64,000 bases of DNA from Mesoplasma seiffertii ATCC 49495 (GCF_000518725.1 NZ_KI912486.1:2916-66915), one strand, 5' to 3'; positions 43,561 through 55,557 are shown, counted from the first letter of the stretch. Numbers and translations are program-made. The notes: a model not told the origin generated them from the letters alone.

Positions 43561-43584
43561 AAAAAACTGCATCTGCAGTTTTTT
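43561..43584 (-). terminator. Terminator after fba
   Basis: AAAAAACTGC (43561-43570), loop ATCT, GCAGTTTTTT (43575-43584). The minus-strand T-run is good. Confidence 0.85.
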
Positions 43585-43599
43585 TTGAATTTATTTGAC

Positions 43600-44505
43600 C
43601 TATTTTTTAATTTCGTCAGCTTTACCTTTTACTCCAAATCAAGTAATTAGGTTTGTCATTTCTGAAACAATTGCATCATAACCAGGTTTTAATAATTTAC
43701 GAGGATCAAATCCTTTTTTAACCATATCTTGGTCTGCTCCAGTTTCAATATAAGCTCTAGTTGCTTTTTGGAATGACAATTGTAATTCAGTATTAACGTT
43801 AATTTTTGAAATTCCTAAAGAAATTGCTTTTTCAACTTGTGCTTGAGGAACACCTGATCCTCCGTGCATTACCATTGGGAAGTTAATTGCATCTTCAATT
43901 TTTTCTAATTGTTCAAATGCTAATCCTTCTCAGTTTGCTGGGTAAGGACCGTGAATATTACCAATTCCTGCTGCTAAGAAGTCAATTCCTAAATCTACCA
44001 TTTTTTTAGCTTCTTTAGGATCTCCCAATTCACCTTTACCAACAACACCGTCTTCTTCTCCACCAATTGTACCAATTTCAGCTTCAACAGAAACTCCGTA
44101 TTGTTTAGCGAATTCAACTACTTCTTTAGTTTTTGCATAGTTTTCTTCAAATGAGAAGTGTGATCCATCAAACATTACTGATGAGTATCCAGCTTCAATA
44201 CATTTTTTAGCAACTTCAACTGATTGACCGTGGTCTAAGTGTAATGCTACAGGAACTGTAATGTTTAAGTCTTCTAATAATCCGTTTACCATTCCAACTA
44301 CAACATTTGCTCCACCCATGTATTTAATTGCTCCTTCTGAAGTAGCAATAATAACTGGAGTATTTGTTTTTTGAGCTGTTTCTAAAACAGCTTTTGTTCA
44401 TTCTAAGTTGTTAATGTTAAAGTGTCCAATTGCATACTTACCTTCGTAAGCAGCATGAACCATGTTATGAGCATTAACTAATCTATTACCGTAAATTTTT
44501 GGCAT
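43600..44505 (-). CDS. fba: Fructose-1,6-bisphosphate aldolase, class II
   Basis: 301 residues. It splits fructose-1,6-bisphosphate into DHAP and glyceraldehyde-3-phosphate. The zinc/phosphate motifs are VALHLDHGQSVEVAKKCIEA, YSSVMFDGSHFSFEEN, AEIGTIGGEEDGV and VMHGGSGVPQAQVEKA. Trp codons are TGA, and the last ones give NLITWFG. The -10 is TATAAT at 44544-44539. It feeds the lower glycolysis used by the PTS sugars. Confidence 0.96.
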
Positions 44506-44538
44506 GTGATAATTCTCTCTTTCTTATATATACTTTTA

Positions 44539-44544
44539 ATTATA
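44539..44544 (-). promoter_or_regulatory. -10 box of fba
   Basis: TATAAT on the minus strand, 34 nt before the ATG, in the divergent gap with the reductase gene. Confidence 0.5.
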
Positions 44545-44611
44545 GTATCTTTATCACTTTTTGGTAGTCATATTATTAAATATCAAAGATTTTTTTTATT
44601 TGTTTTAAGAC

Positions 44612-44617
44612 TATAAT
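44612..44617 (+). promoter_or_regulatory. -10 box of aldo/keto reductase gene
   Basis: TATAAT, 20 nt before the ATG, downstream of a T-rich stretch. Confidence 0.5.
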
Positions 44618-44636
44618 AATAAGTGAGGTGAAAAAT

Positions 44637-45467
44637 ATGAAAAATTTATTAAAAAGCACTCGTGTTTTAAACAATGGTGTAGAAATACCTATCATTGGAT
44701 TAGGAACATACCGTATGGAAAACGAACAACAAGCAGTTGATTCAATTAAGTACGCATTAGAAATTGGTTATCGTCATATTGATACTGCTGAATATTACCA
44801 AAATCATAAGCATATTGCCAAAGCAATTAAGGAATCAAAAGTTCCTCGTGAGGAAATCTTCATTACTTCAAAAATTTGAAATGATTATCATGACTATGAT
44901 CAAACAATTGCTCATTTTGAGCAAATACTTGAGGAATTAGAAACAGACTATCTAGACTTGTGTCTTGTGCATTGACCTACTCCCAAAGCCCTATCATGTT
45001 ATCAGGCTTTACAAGACTTATACAACGCTGGTAAAGTTCGTGCTATTGGAGTTTCAAACTTCACTGTAACAGATCTTGAAGCATTTTTACCACAAGTAAA
45101 CATTAAACCGGTAATGAATCAAATTGAGTTGAACCCATCAGTTCCCCGAAACGATGTTGTAGATTTTTGTAATGAACATAATATCGCTGTGACTTCATGA
45201 CAAACTATTATGAAAGGGCAAGTTGGGGATTTTGAATTAATTCAACAACTAGCTAAAAAATATGATGTTAGTCCTGCACAAATTGCTTTAAAATGAGCCT
45301 TGCAACGTAACGTTATAATTATTCCTAAATCAGTTACGCCATCAAGAATTTTTGAAAATCAAGATTTAGATAAGTTTGAGTTAACAACTGAAGAAATTTC
45401 AAAAATTAATACTATGACTAAAGATTTAAATTTGAATTATGAACCAGTAGATCCTTTTAGAAAATAA
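44637..45467 (+). CDS. Aldo/keto reductase
   Basis: 276 residues. This NADPH-dependent carbonyl reductase has Asp and Tyr in YRHIDTAEYYQN, Lys in FITSKIW and His in CLVHWPTP, the AKR tetrad. NADPH-side motifs are AIGVSNFTVTDLEAF and IIPKSVTPSRI. Several Trp are TGA. The ATG was taken at 44637 because GAGGTGAAAAAT lies just upstream; an in-frame GTG at 44628 overlaps that site. The natural substrate is uncertain. Confidence 0.9.
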
Positions 45468-45490
45468 AAAGACCTATTGGTCTTTTTTTT
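45466..45490. terminator. Shared bidirectional terminator
   Basis: AAAAAGACC (45466-45474), loop TATT, GGTCTTTTT (45479-45487), with T-run rightward and A-run leftward. It serves the reductase (plus) and the small membrane gene (minus), whose stops both touch it. Confidence 0.85.
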
Positions 45491-45881
45491 CAAACTCTTC
45501 TTCAACTTTTGCTTGATTTTGCTTTTTTTTATCAATAATTGAAAAAACCAAAGCAACATCTGCTGCAATATTAAAAGGTATTGGATTAAATGGTGGAATT
45601 CCAGTAACAATTAAAGCAGATAACAATCAGTAATACATTTTTTTAGACAACAAACCTTTTTTATATCTGACGATTGACATAATTATCAAACTATAAGTAT
45701 TAGTAATTGCCAATACTATTAAAAGTACCCAAAAGATTACTGTAAGTTTAACTTCGATTGGTGTAAATATAGTAAACATCATTGAAAACCCCATAATAGT
45801 TGCTGCAAAACCAAACATAGCTCAAGATGATATGTACGCAACTTCTAATGCATCTCTTGTTTTTTTACTTAACTGAAGCAT
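45474..45881 (-). CDS. Small membrane protein, 135 residues
   Basis: It starts MLQLSKKTRDALEVAYIS after GGGGGTTACAATTTT. Three hydrophobic segments are visible: SSWAMFGFAATIMGFSMMF, KLTVIFWVLLIVLAITNTYS and the YWLLSALIVTGIPPFN region (positive residues, RYKKGLLSKKM, lie between the second and third). The tail is charged (DKKKQNQAKVEEEFEKKDQ). I do not recognise the family. TGA Trp codons occur at two places. The 45882-46096 gap has no gene. Confidence 0.65.
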
Positions 45882-46096
45882 AAAATTGTAACCCCCAAAA
45901 CACATCTGTAATGATACTATCCAAGGATCTTATATCCCTTATTATCAAAATTACTATTTCAAACTTTTTCCCATATTGGTTCTTTCAAAAATACATATAA
46001 AAAATGACAACTTTTATACAATTTAATTATAGTGCTGCCTTTAATGAACTCTTATTTATTTAAAGACTTGAAAACCTAAATTGATATCTTAAAAAT

Positions 46097-46120
46097 AAAA
46101 AGCCACCTGATTAGGTGACT
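46097..46120 (-). terminator. Terminator of ABC-2 exporter operon
   Basis: AGCCACCT (46101-46108), loop GATT, AGGTGACT (46113-46120), with one G-U pair in RNA and a short T-run. Confidence 0.7.
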
Positions 46121-46131
46121 CTGACGAATAA

Positions 46132-46989
46132 TTATTTTTTAGCTGACCATTTAAAAGTTAAAGTTGTTGCAACAAATAAAGTCACAATAATTAAAATTGA
46201 TCCTAAAACTGGCTGTCAAGTAGCTGTAAAGTTCTGCATGTTTATTTCCGGATACTTATTAAACGATGAATCTCAACCAGCAGCTTTTCCTTGTACAGCA
46301 AATAAAAATAAAAATACTGCATATTTATGAGGTACAAAATAAGTAAAAATTATCATAAACTTTGAATTCATTAATACTTGAGGAGGAATCATAATTCCTG
46401 AGAAAAAGATTGAGAAGAAATAAATCATCATAACTATTCCTTGCATTCCCCCTTCAGAGCTAAATAAACCACCCAATAATGTTGCGATTCCAATTGATGT
46501 TAATGCTACAAATATAGTTGCTAAAATCATTAAAGGCCAATTAACATTTTTCATTGAACTTATAAAAGTCATTTGAGAGTTTCCAGAACCAACAGCCATC
46601 GCTACTAAGATCATAAATACTAAGGCTCCTAACGAAACAACCAAGTAAAATAATCAAATGGCTCCAAGAAACATTCCCTTTTTAACTCCTGTTGTATCAA
46701 TTCGTTTTAAAAAGACTGAGTTCTTTCATTCAACAATAGCTGGAGCTAGTGAAGTTAAAATTGTTAATGCTGGTAATAATGTATAACCAAATAACGAACT
46801 CGCTCCAATATTTCCTTGTTGAGGTAATACAAAGTAAAACAAAATCATAAAGAATACCGGAACAATAAACATAAATAATGGACCCCGAGGATTTCTAAAA
46901 AATGACTTTGAAACTAATTTAAAAAGATTAGTAAAAATTCCGGTATTTTTCTTTAAATTGATATCACTTTTTTTAAGTTTAGTTGTCAT
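46132..46989 (-). CDS. ABC-2-type permease
   Basis: 285 residues, about six TM helices. These include GPLFMFIVPVFFMILFYFVL, VSLGALVFMILVAMAVG, NWPLMILATIFVALTSIGIA and VMMIYFFSIFFSGIMIPPQVL, the last typical of ABC-2 permeases. It is the membrane half of an exporter with the ATPase just upstream; it overlaps that gene by 11 nt. The last Trp is a TGG (KWSAKK). The substrate is unknown. Confidence 0.85.
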
Positions 46990-47692
46990 ACTTTAGGCTC
47001 CCTTCAAAATATTCATCCATAACATTTCTAACTGATTTATATTCAGCAATTGCTTTGCTAATTTGACGATCAAAAACAATTCGTCCTTCATGAATAATAA
47101 CCATACGGTTACATAACAATTCAACTTCTTCGGGACTATGAGACACCAAAAGTAAAGTTTTTGAATTTTCCTGAATTTGCTTTTTAAAGAACTCTATAAT
47201 CTTAAATTGTAACTGCATATCTAATCCAGTTGTTAATTCATCTAAAATGACAATTTCGGGATTATTCATCATTGAAATCATCGCATTAAAGCGTTGCTTT
47301 TGACCTCCCGATAATTTCTTTAAAGCACGAGTTTTAAATTCTTCAATATCAAAAACTCCGGCAAGTTCTGCTTCTCAAGCAGCCGTAAATTTAGGATATA
47401 CGACACGATAAAACATTAACATATCCGCAGCAGAAATCCCTGGAGGTCATTCCCCTTGTTGAAACTGAATTCCAATTTCTTTACGCAAGTCTCCCTCAAT
47501 ATTAATTTTGATAGTTCCCGAACTTGGGCGAGAAGTTTGGGCAATCATTTCTACTAAAGTAGTTTTCCCACACCCATTAGCTCCTAAAATTGCCAAACGC
47601 TCTCCGCGATTAACGGTTAATGACAAATTTTTTAAAACTTCTTTTTTGCCAAACGCTTTATTTAGATTTTCAATTTCGATAATTTTTGACAT
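46979..47692 (-). CDS. ABC transporter ATPase (exporter)
   Basis: 237 residues. Walker A ILGANGCGKTTL, Q-loop IQFQQGEW, signature LKKLSGGQKQR, Walker B IVILDELTTGLD, His VSHSPEEVE. The start MSKIIEIENLN follows GGAGGATAAA; an upstream in-frame ATG is part of that ribosome-binding site. It drives the permease that overlaps its end. Confidence 0.92.
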
Positions 47693-47734
47693 TTTATCCT
47701 CCATTTTATATTAAATTTAATTGTATATTACATC

Positions 47735-47758
47735 AAAAAAGTCCTAAAAGGACTTTTT
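47735..47758 (-). terminator. Terminator after pyrG
   Basis: AAAAAAGTCC (47735-47744), loop TAAA, GGACTTTTTT (47749-47758). Confidence 0.85.
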
Positions 47759-47768
47759 TAAACTTTTT

Positions 47769-49364
47769 TTATCCTTTAATGATTGCTTCAACAAAACCTT
47801 TAAACAACGGATTTGGTTTATTTGGTCTTGAAGTAAACTCTGGGTGATATTGTGAAGCTATAAAAAACTTATGCTTTGGCAGTTCGATAATTTCAACTAA
47901 ATCTTGTTTTTCATAAATTCCTGAAAATACTAATCCAGCATCTTTTTCAAATTTTTCGCGCAATTCATTTTTAAACTCATAACGGTGACGGTGACGTTCA
48001 AATGCAGTATCACTACCATACAATTTAGCAGCCATTGAACCTGGTTTTAACTTCGCTGGCATTTTCCCTAAACGCAAAGTTCCTCCGATATTGTCTCGAT
48101 CAATTCCGGCAATGAAATCAAATATTGGATTTTTAGTTTCACTATTAAACTCAGTTGAGTTTGCATCTGTTAATTTTAAAATATCACGAGCAATTGAAAT
48201 TGTTGCAATTTGCATTCCTAAACAAATTCCTAAATACGGAATATTATTTTCACGCGCAAATCTTGAAGCTAACATCATTCCTTCAACTCCACGACTACCA
48301 AATCCTCCGGGAACTAAAATTCCTTGAGAAACAGCAAATTTTTCTTGATAATTTTCTTCTGTTATTTCATCTGCTTGAACTCAGCGAATTTTTAAATTGC
48401 GACCATATTCTCATCCTGCAATTTTAAGTGACTCAATTACAGATAAATAAGCATCTTGCAACTCGATATATTTTCCAACAAAAGTTACTTCGAAGTCTTC
48501 AACTGCATCATTAATTTTTTTAGTAAAAATATCTCATTGTGTTGATTGTGTTTCTTGCGCCTTTAATTTTAAATGCTCAATCGCAATTTTATGTAAATCT
48601 TGACGTTTCATTTCAGCTGGCACCTTATAAATTGAATCCATATCAATTGCTTCAATAACGTTTTGAATTGGTACGTTACAGAATAATGATATTTTATCTT
48701 TAATTTCTGCGGGTGCACGCTTATCACTTCTTGCGACAATAACATCTGGTTGAATTCCCATTCCTAATAATTCCTTAACTGAGGCTTGGATTGGTTTAGT
48801 TTTATATTCTTTAGACGCATTTAAGTATGGTAATAATCCAACATGAATAAACAAGACATTATCGCGACCTTGTTCTCTTCTTACTTGACGTAAAGCTTCA
48901 ATAAACGGTTGTGATTCAATATCTCCAACTGTTCCTCCAATTTCAGAAATAATAACATCAGCTTGACTACGCTCAGCTGCAGCATAAATTTTAGCTTTAA
49001 TCGCATCAGTAATATGAGGAATTACTTGAATTGTTTTTCCTGCTCAATCTCCTCGGCGCTCAGCTTCAATTACATCTAAATAAATTCGCCCTGCTGATGT
49101 TGATGATATTTTTGAAAGATTCTCATCAATAAAACGTTCATAGTGACCTAAATCTAAATCAGTTTCTCCACCATCATCTGTTACATAAACTTCTCCATGC
49201 TGATACGGTGACATTGTTCCCGGATCAACATTTAAATAGGGATCAAATTTTTGCATGTAAACTTTTAAGCCACTGCTTTTTAATAATGTTCCTAATGAAC
49301 TCGCAGTAATCCCTTTTCCTAATCCCGAAACAACTCCTCCGGTTACAAATATATATTTACTCAT
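47769..49364 (-). CDS. pyrG: CTP synthase
   Basis: 531 residues. It aminates UTP to CTP using glutamine. The synthetase domain starts [20 protein letters not shown] and has [13 protein letters not shown] and [14 protein letters not shown]. The class I glutaminase domain has the Cys nucleophile in YLGICLGMQ, His in ASQYHPEF and the following Glu. Four or more Trp are TGA. AAAAGGAGATTAAC starts it. It lies next to rpoE, the neighbour order also seen in Bacillus. Confidence 0.96.
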
Positions 49365-49390
49365 GTTAATCTCCTTTTCTAAAATAAAAA

Positions 49391-49417
49391 TAAAAAGTCG
49401 CAAAAACTTGCGTTTTT
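49391..49417 (-). terminator. Terminator after rpoE
   Basis: CGCAA (49399-49403), loop AAAC, TTGCG (49408-49412), flanked by A5/T5 arms. Confidence 0.65.
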
Positions 49418-49421
49418 ACAA

Positions 49422-49823
49422 CTAATCCATATCTTCGTCATCGTCAATAAAATCGTCATCTTCTTCGATGTCTTCTTCATCTTCTTCGATGTCTAATTCA
49501 TCCACTTCCAAAGCGTCTTCTTCAGCTTCTTCGGCTTCACTCAACTTTGTTTTCTTTGATTTCCCAAGTTCATCAACGTAAGCGTATTGTTTTTTAATAT
49601 CTTCAAACTTTACGTTTTCTCTTAAAGCTCATGTTCCTTCTGGAGTCAATGAAAATCTGTTATCCAAAACTAGGTCACTGTATAGTTCTGCAATTACAGA
49701 GTTTTTATTCTTACCAGCAGCTCCGATTACTTCTGCAACAGAGTTTCAAATTTCATCAAATTTTGATGCGTCATTTTTCTGTTTCAGAAATTCGTAAGCT
49801 ATATCAATGTTGGATAATTTCAT
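49422..49823 (-). CDS. rpoE: RNA polymerase delta subunit
   Basis: 133 residues. The N-terminal RpoE domain (NIDIAYEFLKQKNDASKFDE, then LYSDLVLDNRFSL, then WALREN) is followed by an acidic tail of Asp and Glu ending DDDEDMD. In Firmicutes delta increases promoter selectivity and recycling of polymerase. Both Trp are TGA. It lies just upstream of pyrG, the usual place. Confidence 0.93.
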
Positions 49824-49851
49824 CTCGCACCTCACCTTACAAAAATCTATT

Positions 49852-51060
49852 TTACACTATTTCTTTTGGAAATAAATATTTTTTTTCTAATTTAATTTCA
49901 TTTATTTCTTTCATAGAATCAGTCAACAAACTTAACTTCTGAATTGACTGAATTTTGTTATGATTTTGAATATAAATTCGCTCATCTTTACCATCAATAA
50001 TTCCATCCTTATAAATCAAAGATTGTTTAGGAGTTATTGAGATAAAGTAGTAGTCAAGGTTATATCCAGCCTCTTTTAATTTTGCTTTCATCTCGCCTAC
50101 CTTAATGTCTGAAAATTCACAGTAGGCAAAAATCCGACGATTGACCAAACGGTCTGATAAATCTGCTAAAATTTGGTCATCTTCAGCAGCACACATTTTA
50201 AATATTTCAAAAATAAAGTAGTCATCAAAGTTTAGATATTTATCCAACGGAATTTCCTGATTATTAAAAATTTCTTTAAACATCTCGACAATTTGTAAAT
50301 GCTTAAACTGATAATTTTTGTCAAATAAATATTTTAATCGTTTGAATCAAACCATAAACATAGCATCAAAAGCAATTGATAGCTTATGATTATAAACTTG
50401 CTTGTACATATGATAACGACCCAATAAATATGACTCAATTGCATAAACTAGTTTTTTTGGAAAAACTATTTTATCATCAACTACTTGCGCATGACGTACC
50501 ATTCACTTAATGTCTAGTGCAGCATAGTTAACTCCACAATTGTAAGAATCACGCATTAAATAATCTAATCGATCAGCATCTAATTGCGAACTAACCAATA
50601 AATTTACAGCTTTATTAGGATAAACTCCTTCAATAATTTGAATAACTTCTTCAGGATCAATTTTGAAACGTTTTAAAATTGGAGCGATATTTCCCTGAGG
50701 ATTACGAATAATATCTGCTGTATAGGCTTCATGACTTTTTGTCGTTATTTTTTCAAATGTATGCGAAAATGGTCCATGCCCAAAGTCATGCATTAACCCT
50801 GCTAACTTAACCAAAACACGATCTTTATGATTAACTTCTTTAAAACCAGGAGCATCTAAAAACATACCAACAATATGATATACCCCAATTGAATGCGAAA
50901 ATCTTGTATGCGATGCTCCGGGATAAGCAAATTGTGCCCCTCCCAATTGGAGGATTCGACGCATTCTTTGCATTTCAGGAGTATTGATAATTTCATAAAC
51001 AACTTCTTCATTAATATAAATATCGCCATGTACGCTGTCTCTAATTACCTTTTCAAACAT
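49852..51060 (-). CDS. HD-domain phosphohydrolase (dNTPase-like)
   Basis: 402 residues. The metal site is HSIGVYHIV plus LMHDFGHGPFSHTFE, with the opening MFEKVIRDSVHGDIYI and GASHTRFSHS typical of the family of Bacillus YwfO and dGTPase-type proteins. LDADRLDYLMRDS is also conserved. The C-terminal half is divergent and aromatic. It might hydrolyse dNTPs or other nucleotides; unproven here. AAAGAGGTATATATG starts it, and the start is 28 nt past gltX-side gap. Confidence 0.85.
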
Positions 51061-51117
51061 ATATACCTCTTTAATTCATTTTAAATCTATTATAGGGAAA
51101 TAATCTTTGAAATCAAT

Positions 51118-51142
51118 AAAAAAGCGCTTTTGGCGCTTTTTT
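51118..51142 (-). terminator. Terminator after gltX
   Basis: AAAAAAGCGC (51118-51127), loop TTTTG, GCGCTTTTTT (51133-51142). Confidence 0.8.
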
Positions 51143-51146
51143 TGAC

Positions 51147-52595
51147 TTAAAAACTATTTATGTTTTTTAAAACCGTTGTTTTACCTAGTAAAAAGATAAC
51201 ATCAGCTAACGAAGGACCGTGTTGTGATTTGGAAGCATAAATTCGAATAGGCATGAATAAGTTCTTACCTTTAACATCTGCTTCAGCTCCTGCTTCTTTG
51301 ATAACAGTTTTAATGGCTTCAACATCTCAAATTGTTAAGTTAGTAATTTTATCTTTAAAAATAGTAATCAAATTTTGATAATTTTCTAACTCTGCTAATT
51401 GATCACGAGTTTCTTGATCAACTTCAATGTCATTAAAGAAAATATCCAAATGATCATTAATTTGCATTCCAAATTCAACTTCTTTTTTGAACAACAATAA
51501 AACATGATTAATTCATTGTTCAGGTTTATTAGTTAAGTCAAAACGGGTTTGATCAATAAATGGCTTAATAAAACTTAAGTACTCTTCGTCAGTCAGTTTT
51601 TTCATATATTGAGAATTAATTCATTTCATTTTTACCATATCAAATGTTGATGGTGATTTTGAAAAACGACGTTCATCAAATAAATCAATTAGTTCTTGTT
51701 TAGACAAGATTTCTTGTTCTCCTGGTGGTGATCAACCCAACAATGCAATATAGTTGAACATTGCTTCTGGTAAATATCCTTGGTTACGGTATTGTTCAAT
51801 AAAGAACAACGCATTACCACTACGTTTTGATAATTTTTTTCCAGTTGCATCAACAATTAATGTTAAGTGACAAAATTCTGGATAAGCTCAATTGAAAGCA
51901 TCAAAGATCATCATTTGACGAGGTGTATTAGAAATATGTTCCTCTCCACGAACTACATGAGTAATTTCCATGTCATGGTCATCTATTACCACAGCAAAAT
52001 TATAAGTTGCAATTCCGTTTGACTTAATAATTACAAAGTCACCTAAATCTTTAGCTTCAAAAGTAACTTGTCCACGTACTAAATCATTAATAGTTCAAAC
52101 ACCATTTGCAGGAACTTTAAAACGAATTGAATACTCAGTTTGTGCCGCTTCTAATTTAGCGATTGTTTCACTATCTAAATTAGCACATTTTCCTGAATAT
52201 TTAGTTGCAACAATTCCACGAGCAACTTGTGCTTCATAATCTTTTTCTAGTTCTTCACTTGTACAAAAACATTTGTAAGCAAATTTATTATTAATTAATG
52301 TCTGAGCATGTTCACGGTAAACATCTAACTTTTCCGATTGAATGTACTTACCATACTTAGAATCTCCAGGATTAAAAATTGATTCATCAGCAATAATTCC
52401 TAGTCAGTTTAAATTGCTAAATTGAGACTCGATTGCGTCTTCAACATTTCTTGCAGTATCTGTATCTTCAATTCTTACAATGAAATCACCATTATAATGT
52501 TTTGCAAATAAATAGTCCATTAATGCTGTTCTAGTATTTCCAATATGTAGGTACCCTGTTGGTGACGGGGCATAACGTAATCTATATTTTTTCAT
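51147..52595 (-). CDS. gltX: Glutamate--tRNA ligase
   Basis: 482 residues. A class I synthetase charging tRNA-Glu. HIGH is HIGN in [17 protein letters not shown], and KMSKS is GKKLSKRSG. Zinc-knuckle-like CFCTSEE lies between. [12 protein letters not shown] and [11 protein letters not shown] are family motifs. Many Trp are TGA. AAGGAGAAAAATG starts it. Mollicutes also make Gln-tRNA by transamidation, which may widen its tRNA set. Confidence 0.95.
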
Positions 52596-52634
52596 TTTTC
52601 TCCTTATAAATAACTTTTTTAATTATAATACTTT

Positions 52635-53558
52635 TTATTTAAATATCTTGGTATTTTCGACTTCTTGTTGGGAAGGAATTGAAGATTGTGCTCCGTTTTT
52701 AGTAACCACGATTGCGCTAACTTTTGCTGCATAATCCAGGGCTTGTTCTAGATCACATCCTTGAGATAGTTTGACTGCAAATGCTCCTAGATAGCTATCT
52801 CCTGCACTTGTAGTATCAATCGCATTAACTTTATAAACATTAATAAACTTAGAAGTCTTATTAGTTATTAAGTAAGAACCATAATTTCCTAAAGTAACAA
52901 TTAAAGTTTTCAAAGCTTTTTGATTAACAAATTCTTGAGCTGCTGCTAAAAATTGCGCTGGTGAAATGAACTTTTGTTGCATAAGGACTTCAAGTTCAGT
53001 TTCATTGGGAATTAAATAATCGATCTTCCCTAAAATTTCATCTTTAAGTTGACAAATCGGGGCTGGATTTAAAATAATGACTTTCTTTTGCTCATATGCA
53101 TAGTTTATAAGTTCTTCAACAACGTTAATTGGAATTTCTAGTTGCAAGATAACAATGTCTTTAGTATCAATAATTGCTTTAACTTTTGCAATATATGCTT
53201 CATCAAAGTCAAAGTTTGCCCCAGAGTGAACAATAATCTGATTATTGCCATTGTCATCAACAACAATGTTAGCCATTCCTGTTGGTAGTGTTGAACTAAC
53301 TTTAATTTCATCAACTTTAACTTTTGCAGTTTGCTTCAAATGTTGAAGAATTTTCATTCCATATTCATCATTTCCGACAACTCCTAAAAGTTCAACATCA
53401 CCTTCAAGTTTTCCAATTGTATAAGCTTGATTAGCTCCTTTACCACCAAAATGATATTCAAAAGATTCTGAAAAAATTGTTGCTCCTGGTTTTGGCAACT
53501 TGGCAACTTTAAACACAAGATCAATATTCAGTGAACCAATAACTACTATTTTGCGCAT
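52635..53558 (-). CDS. rbsK: Ribokinase-family sugar kinase
   Basis: 307 residues, PfkB fold. It starts MRKIVVIGSLNIDLVFKV; FEYHFGGKGANQA is the sugar-side glycine-rich motif, and IDTTSAGDSYLGAFAVKL holds the catalytic Asp and anion hole. The match is nearest to ribokinase, but fructokinase activity cannot be excluded from sequence. It stands 39 nt downstream of gltX on the same strand and 61 nt from the carrier gene. AAAGGAGTTTTATG starts it. Confidence 0.85.
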   Translation of the reverse strand: MRKIVVIGSLNIDLVFKVAKLPKPGATIFSESFEYHFGGKGANQAYTIGKLEGDVELLGVVGNDEYGMKILQHLKQTAKVKVDEIKVSSTLPTGMANIVVDDNGNNQIIVHSGANFDFDEAYIAKVKAIIDTKDIVILQLEIPINVVEELINYAYEQKKVIILNPAPICQLKDEILGKIDYLIPNETELEVLMQQKFISPAQFLAAAQEFVNQKALKTLIVTLGNYGSYLITNKTSKFINVYKVNAIDTTSAGDSYLGAFAVKLSQGCDLEQALDYAAKVSAIVVTKNGAQSSIPSQQEVENTKIFK

Positions 53559-53593
53559 AAAACTCCTTTAAAATAATTATATAGATAAAACAA

Positions 53594-53611
53594 AAAAGGC
53601 TTGCGCCTTTT
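53594..53611 (-). terminator. Terminator after the YfcC carrier
   Basis: AAAAGGC (53594-53600), loop TTGC, GCCTTTT (53605-53611), with A-run beyond. Confidence 0.7.
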
Positions 53612-53619
53612 CTTTCAAA

Positions 53620-55377
53620 TTATGCTAAGACAGAACTTATGTTTTCGGAAACATAAACTCCGATACATAACATAGTCATAATAATTAATAACACTCCTAC
53701 AAAGAATGGGAACATTTTTTTCAAGAAAGTTCCATAGTCAACTCTTGATAATGCTAAACCACCCATCAATGCTGCTGCCATTGGACTAAATAAATTAATA
53801 AATCCATTAGCATTAACAAAGGCAGCAATTGACCCTGAAGCTAACGCCGGATCTGCTACTCATGTTCCTGGTGTTTCACCTTCAATTGCAACAATTGGAG
53901 CAATCAATGGGAAAATTAGTGTTGAAAATCCTGATGTAGAAGGAATCAAAAATGAAATTGGAATAAAAATTAAGAACAATAAAATAATTTTTACATATGA
54001 ACTTTGAATTCCTGATAAACCGTTTTTAACAACTTCAGTAATTAAATAACGTAAATTAGAGTTTTCAATTCCGATTGATACTCCAGCTGCAGTTGCCATA
54101 ACAAAGATAACACCAATATAATCAGCTGCTCCTTCAGTAAATTGTCCTAAGAATTTTTCTTGACCAAGGCCATTTACTAATCCTAAAATAATTGTCGCGA
54201 TTAAAAAGAAGGTTGCTACTTCTATTAAATAACCAACTCCAATTCCAGGAATTTGACTAGAGAAAAATCATACATGTTTATGGAATCATTCTGAAGCGGT
54301 TGCAAATCATGTAATTCCAAAAATGCTATCTCATTTAACAAGATATACCAGCATTAATAAAAATGTCAAACAAAAAACTCACACAGTAAACTTACGTTTT
54401 CAGTTCATCTCAATTTTTTCATAAGAGTTTGCTAAGAAGAACTTTTTATCACCTTCTAAAGTTGCAAACACAACAGACTTTTGCGGATTATTTTTAACTT
54501 TTTTAGCGTATCTAACTGTAAAGACAATCGCAAATATTGTTAGGATTGCTCAAGTGATAAATCTTCATACTAACCCATCTCCTGAAGAAATAAAGTTAGG
54601 ATCTTTTGCTCACTCATTTAGTTCGTTAACCGCAACTGTTACAGCAAAAGGATTTAAAGTTGAACCTACAACTCCAATTCCTGCTCCCAAAAAGACGATT
54701 AAAAAAGCGGTAAAAGTATCAAAACCTGCCATCAACATTAATGGAATACAAATTGCATAAAATCCTAATGACTCTTCACACATTCCTTCAATTGATCCAC
54801 AAATTGAGAAAAATAACATTAATGGAACAATTGCTCAAATTTCTTTACCTTTTAAAGCTAATGTAATGTTTTGCGCCATTCCTTCCAACGCTTTTGAACG
54901 AACAACAACATTAATAAAAGCTCCAATCATTAAAATGAAAATTACAATTTCAACTTGACGTTCAAATCCCTTTAATGGCAAGTAGAAAATATCGGCAATT
55001 CCTAAAGCCTTAATTGGTACTCAAATTTCATTACCGTTTTCGTCAACTCCGGAAACCACTTCTTTTCCAGTTAATTGTAAAATTCATGAAACAAACACCA
55101 CTGCTGCAACAATTAATAATAAAATAACAACGGCGGCTCACATTTTACGAGCTTTTTTAACTTTTGGTTTTTTAACAACCCCATTAATTGATGATGAAGG
55201 ATTAGTTTGGTAGTACTCATCAATACGCTTATTAATTTCTTGTAAAGAAATATTTAATAATTCCAATTTTTTAAGATGCTCATGATTATTAGTATTTGGT
55301 GAACTCGTCTCTTGCTGAATTTTGTGTTCAACATTTTTCTTAAGATCATTTAATCTTTCTAGTTGATTCTGATCCAT
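53620..55377 (-). CDS. YfcC/DcuC-type carrier, 585 residues
   Basis: About 12-13 TM helices. The first 80 residues are a charged cytosolic coiled-coil-like stretch (LKKLELLNISLQEINKR). TM regions include MWAAVVILLLIVAAVVFVSW, EIVIFILMIGAFINVVV, GAGIGVVGSTLNPFAV and IPSTSGFSTLIFPLIAPI, the last two being family signatures of the C4-dicarboxylate/amino-acid carriers. A role in arginine or ornithine exchange is suggested by relatives, and fits carbamate kinase at 63.6 kb, but is unproven. AAAGGTAAAAT starts it. Confidence 0.8.
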
Positions 55378-55557
55378 ATATTTTACCTTTCTAACGTATC
55401 GTATTTTATGACTTTTTATAAAATTATACTTTAATATTTATAATATTAAGAAAATAAATAAAAAAAATAACTTGGGAAAATCAGACTTTTATCTTGTTTA
55501 ATTAACTTTTTACCATTATTATATAAGCAGCAAAAAAATTCAAGGAGAGTTAATTAC

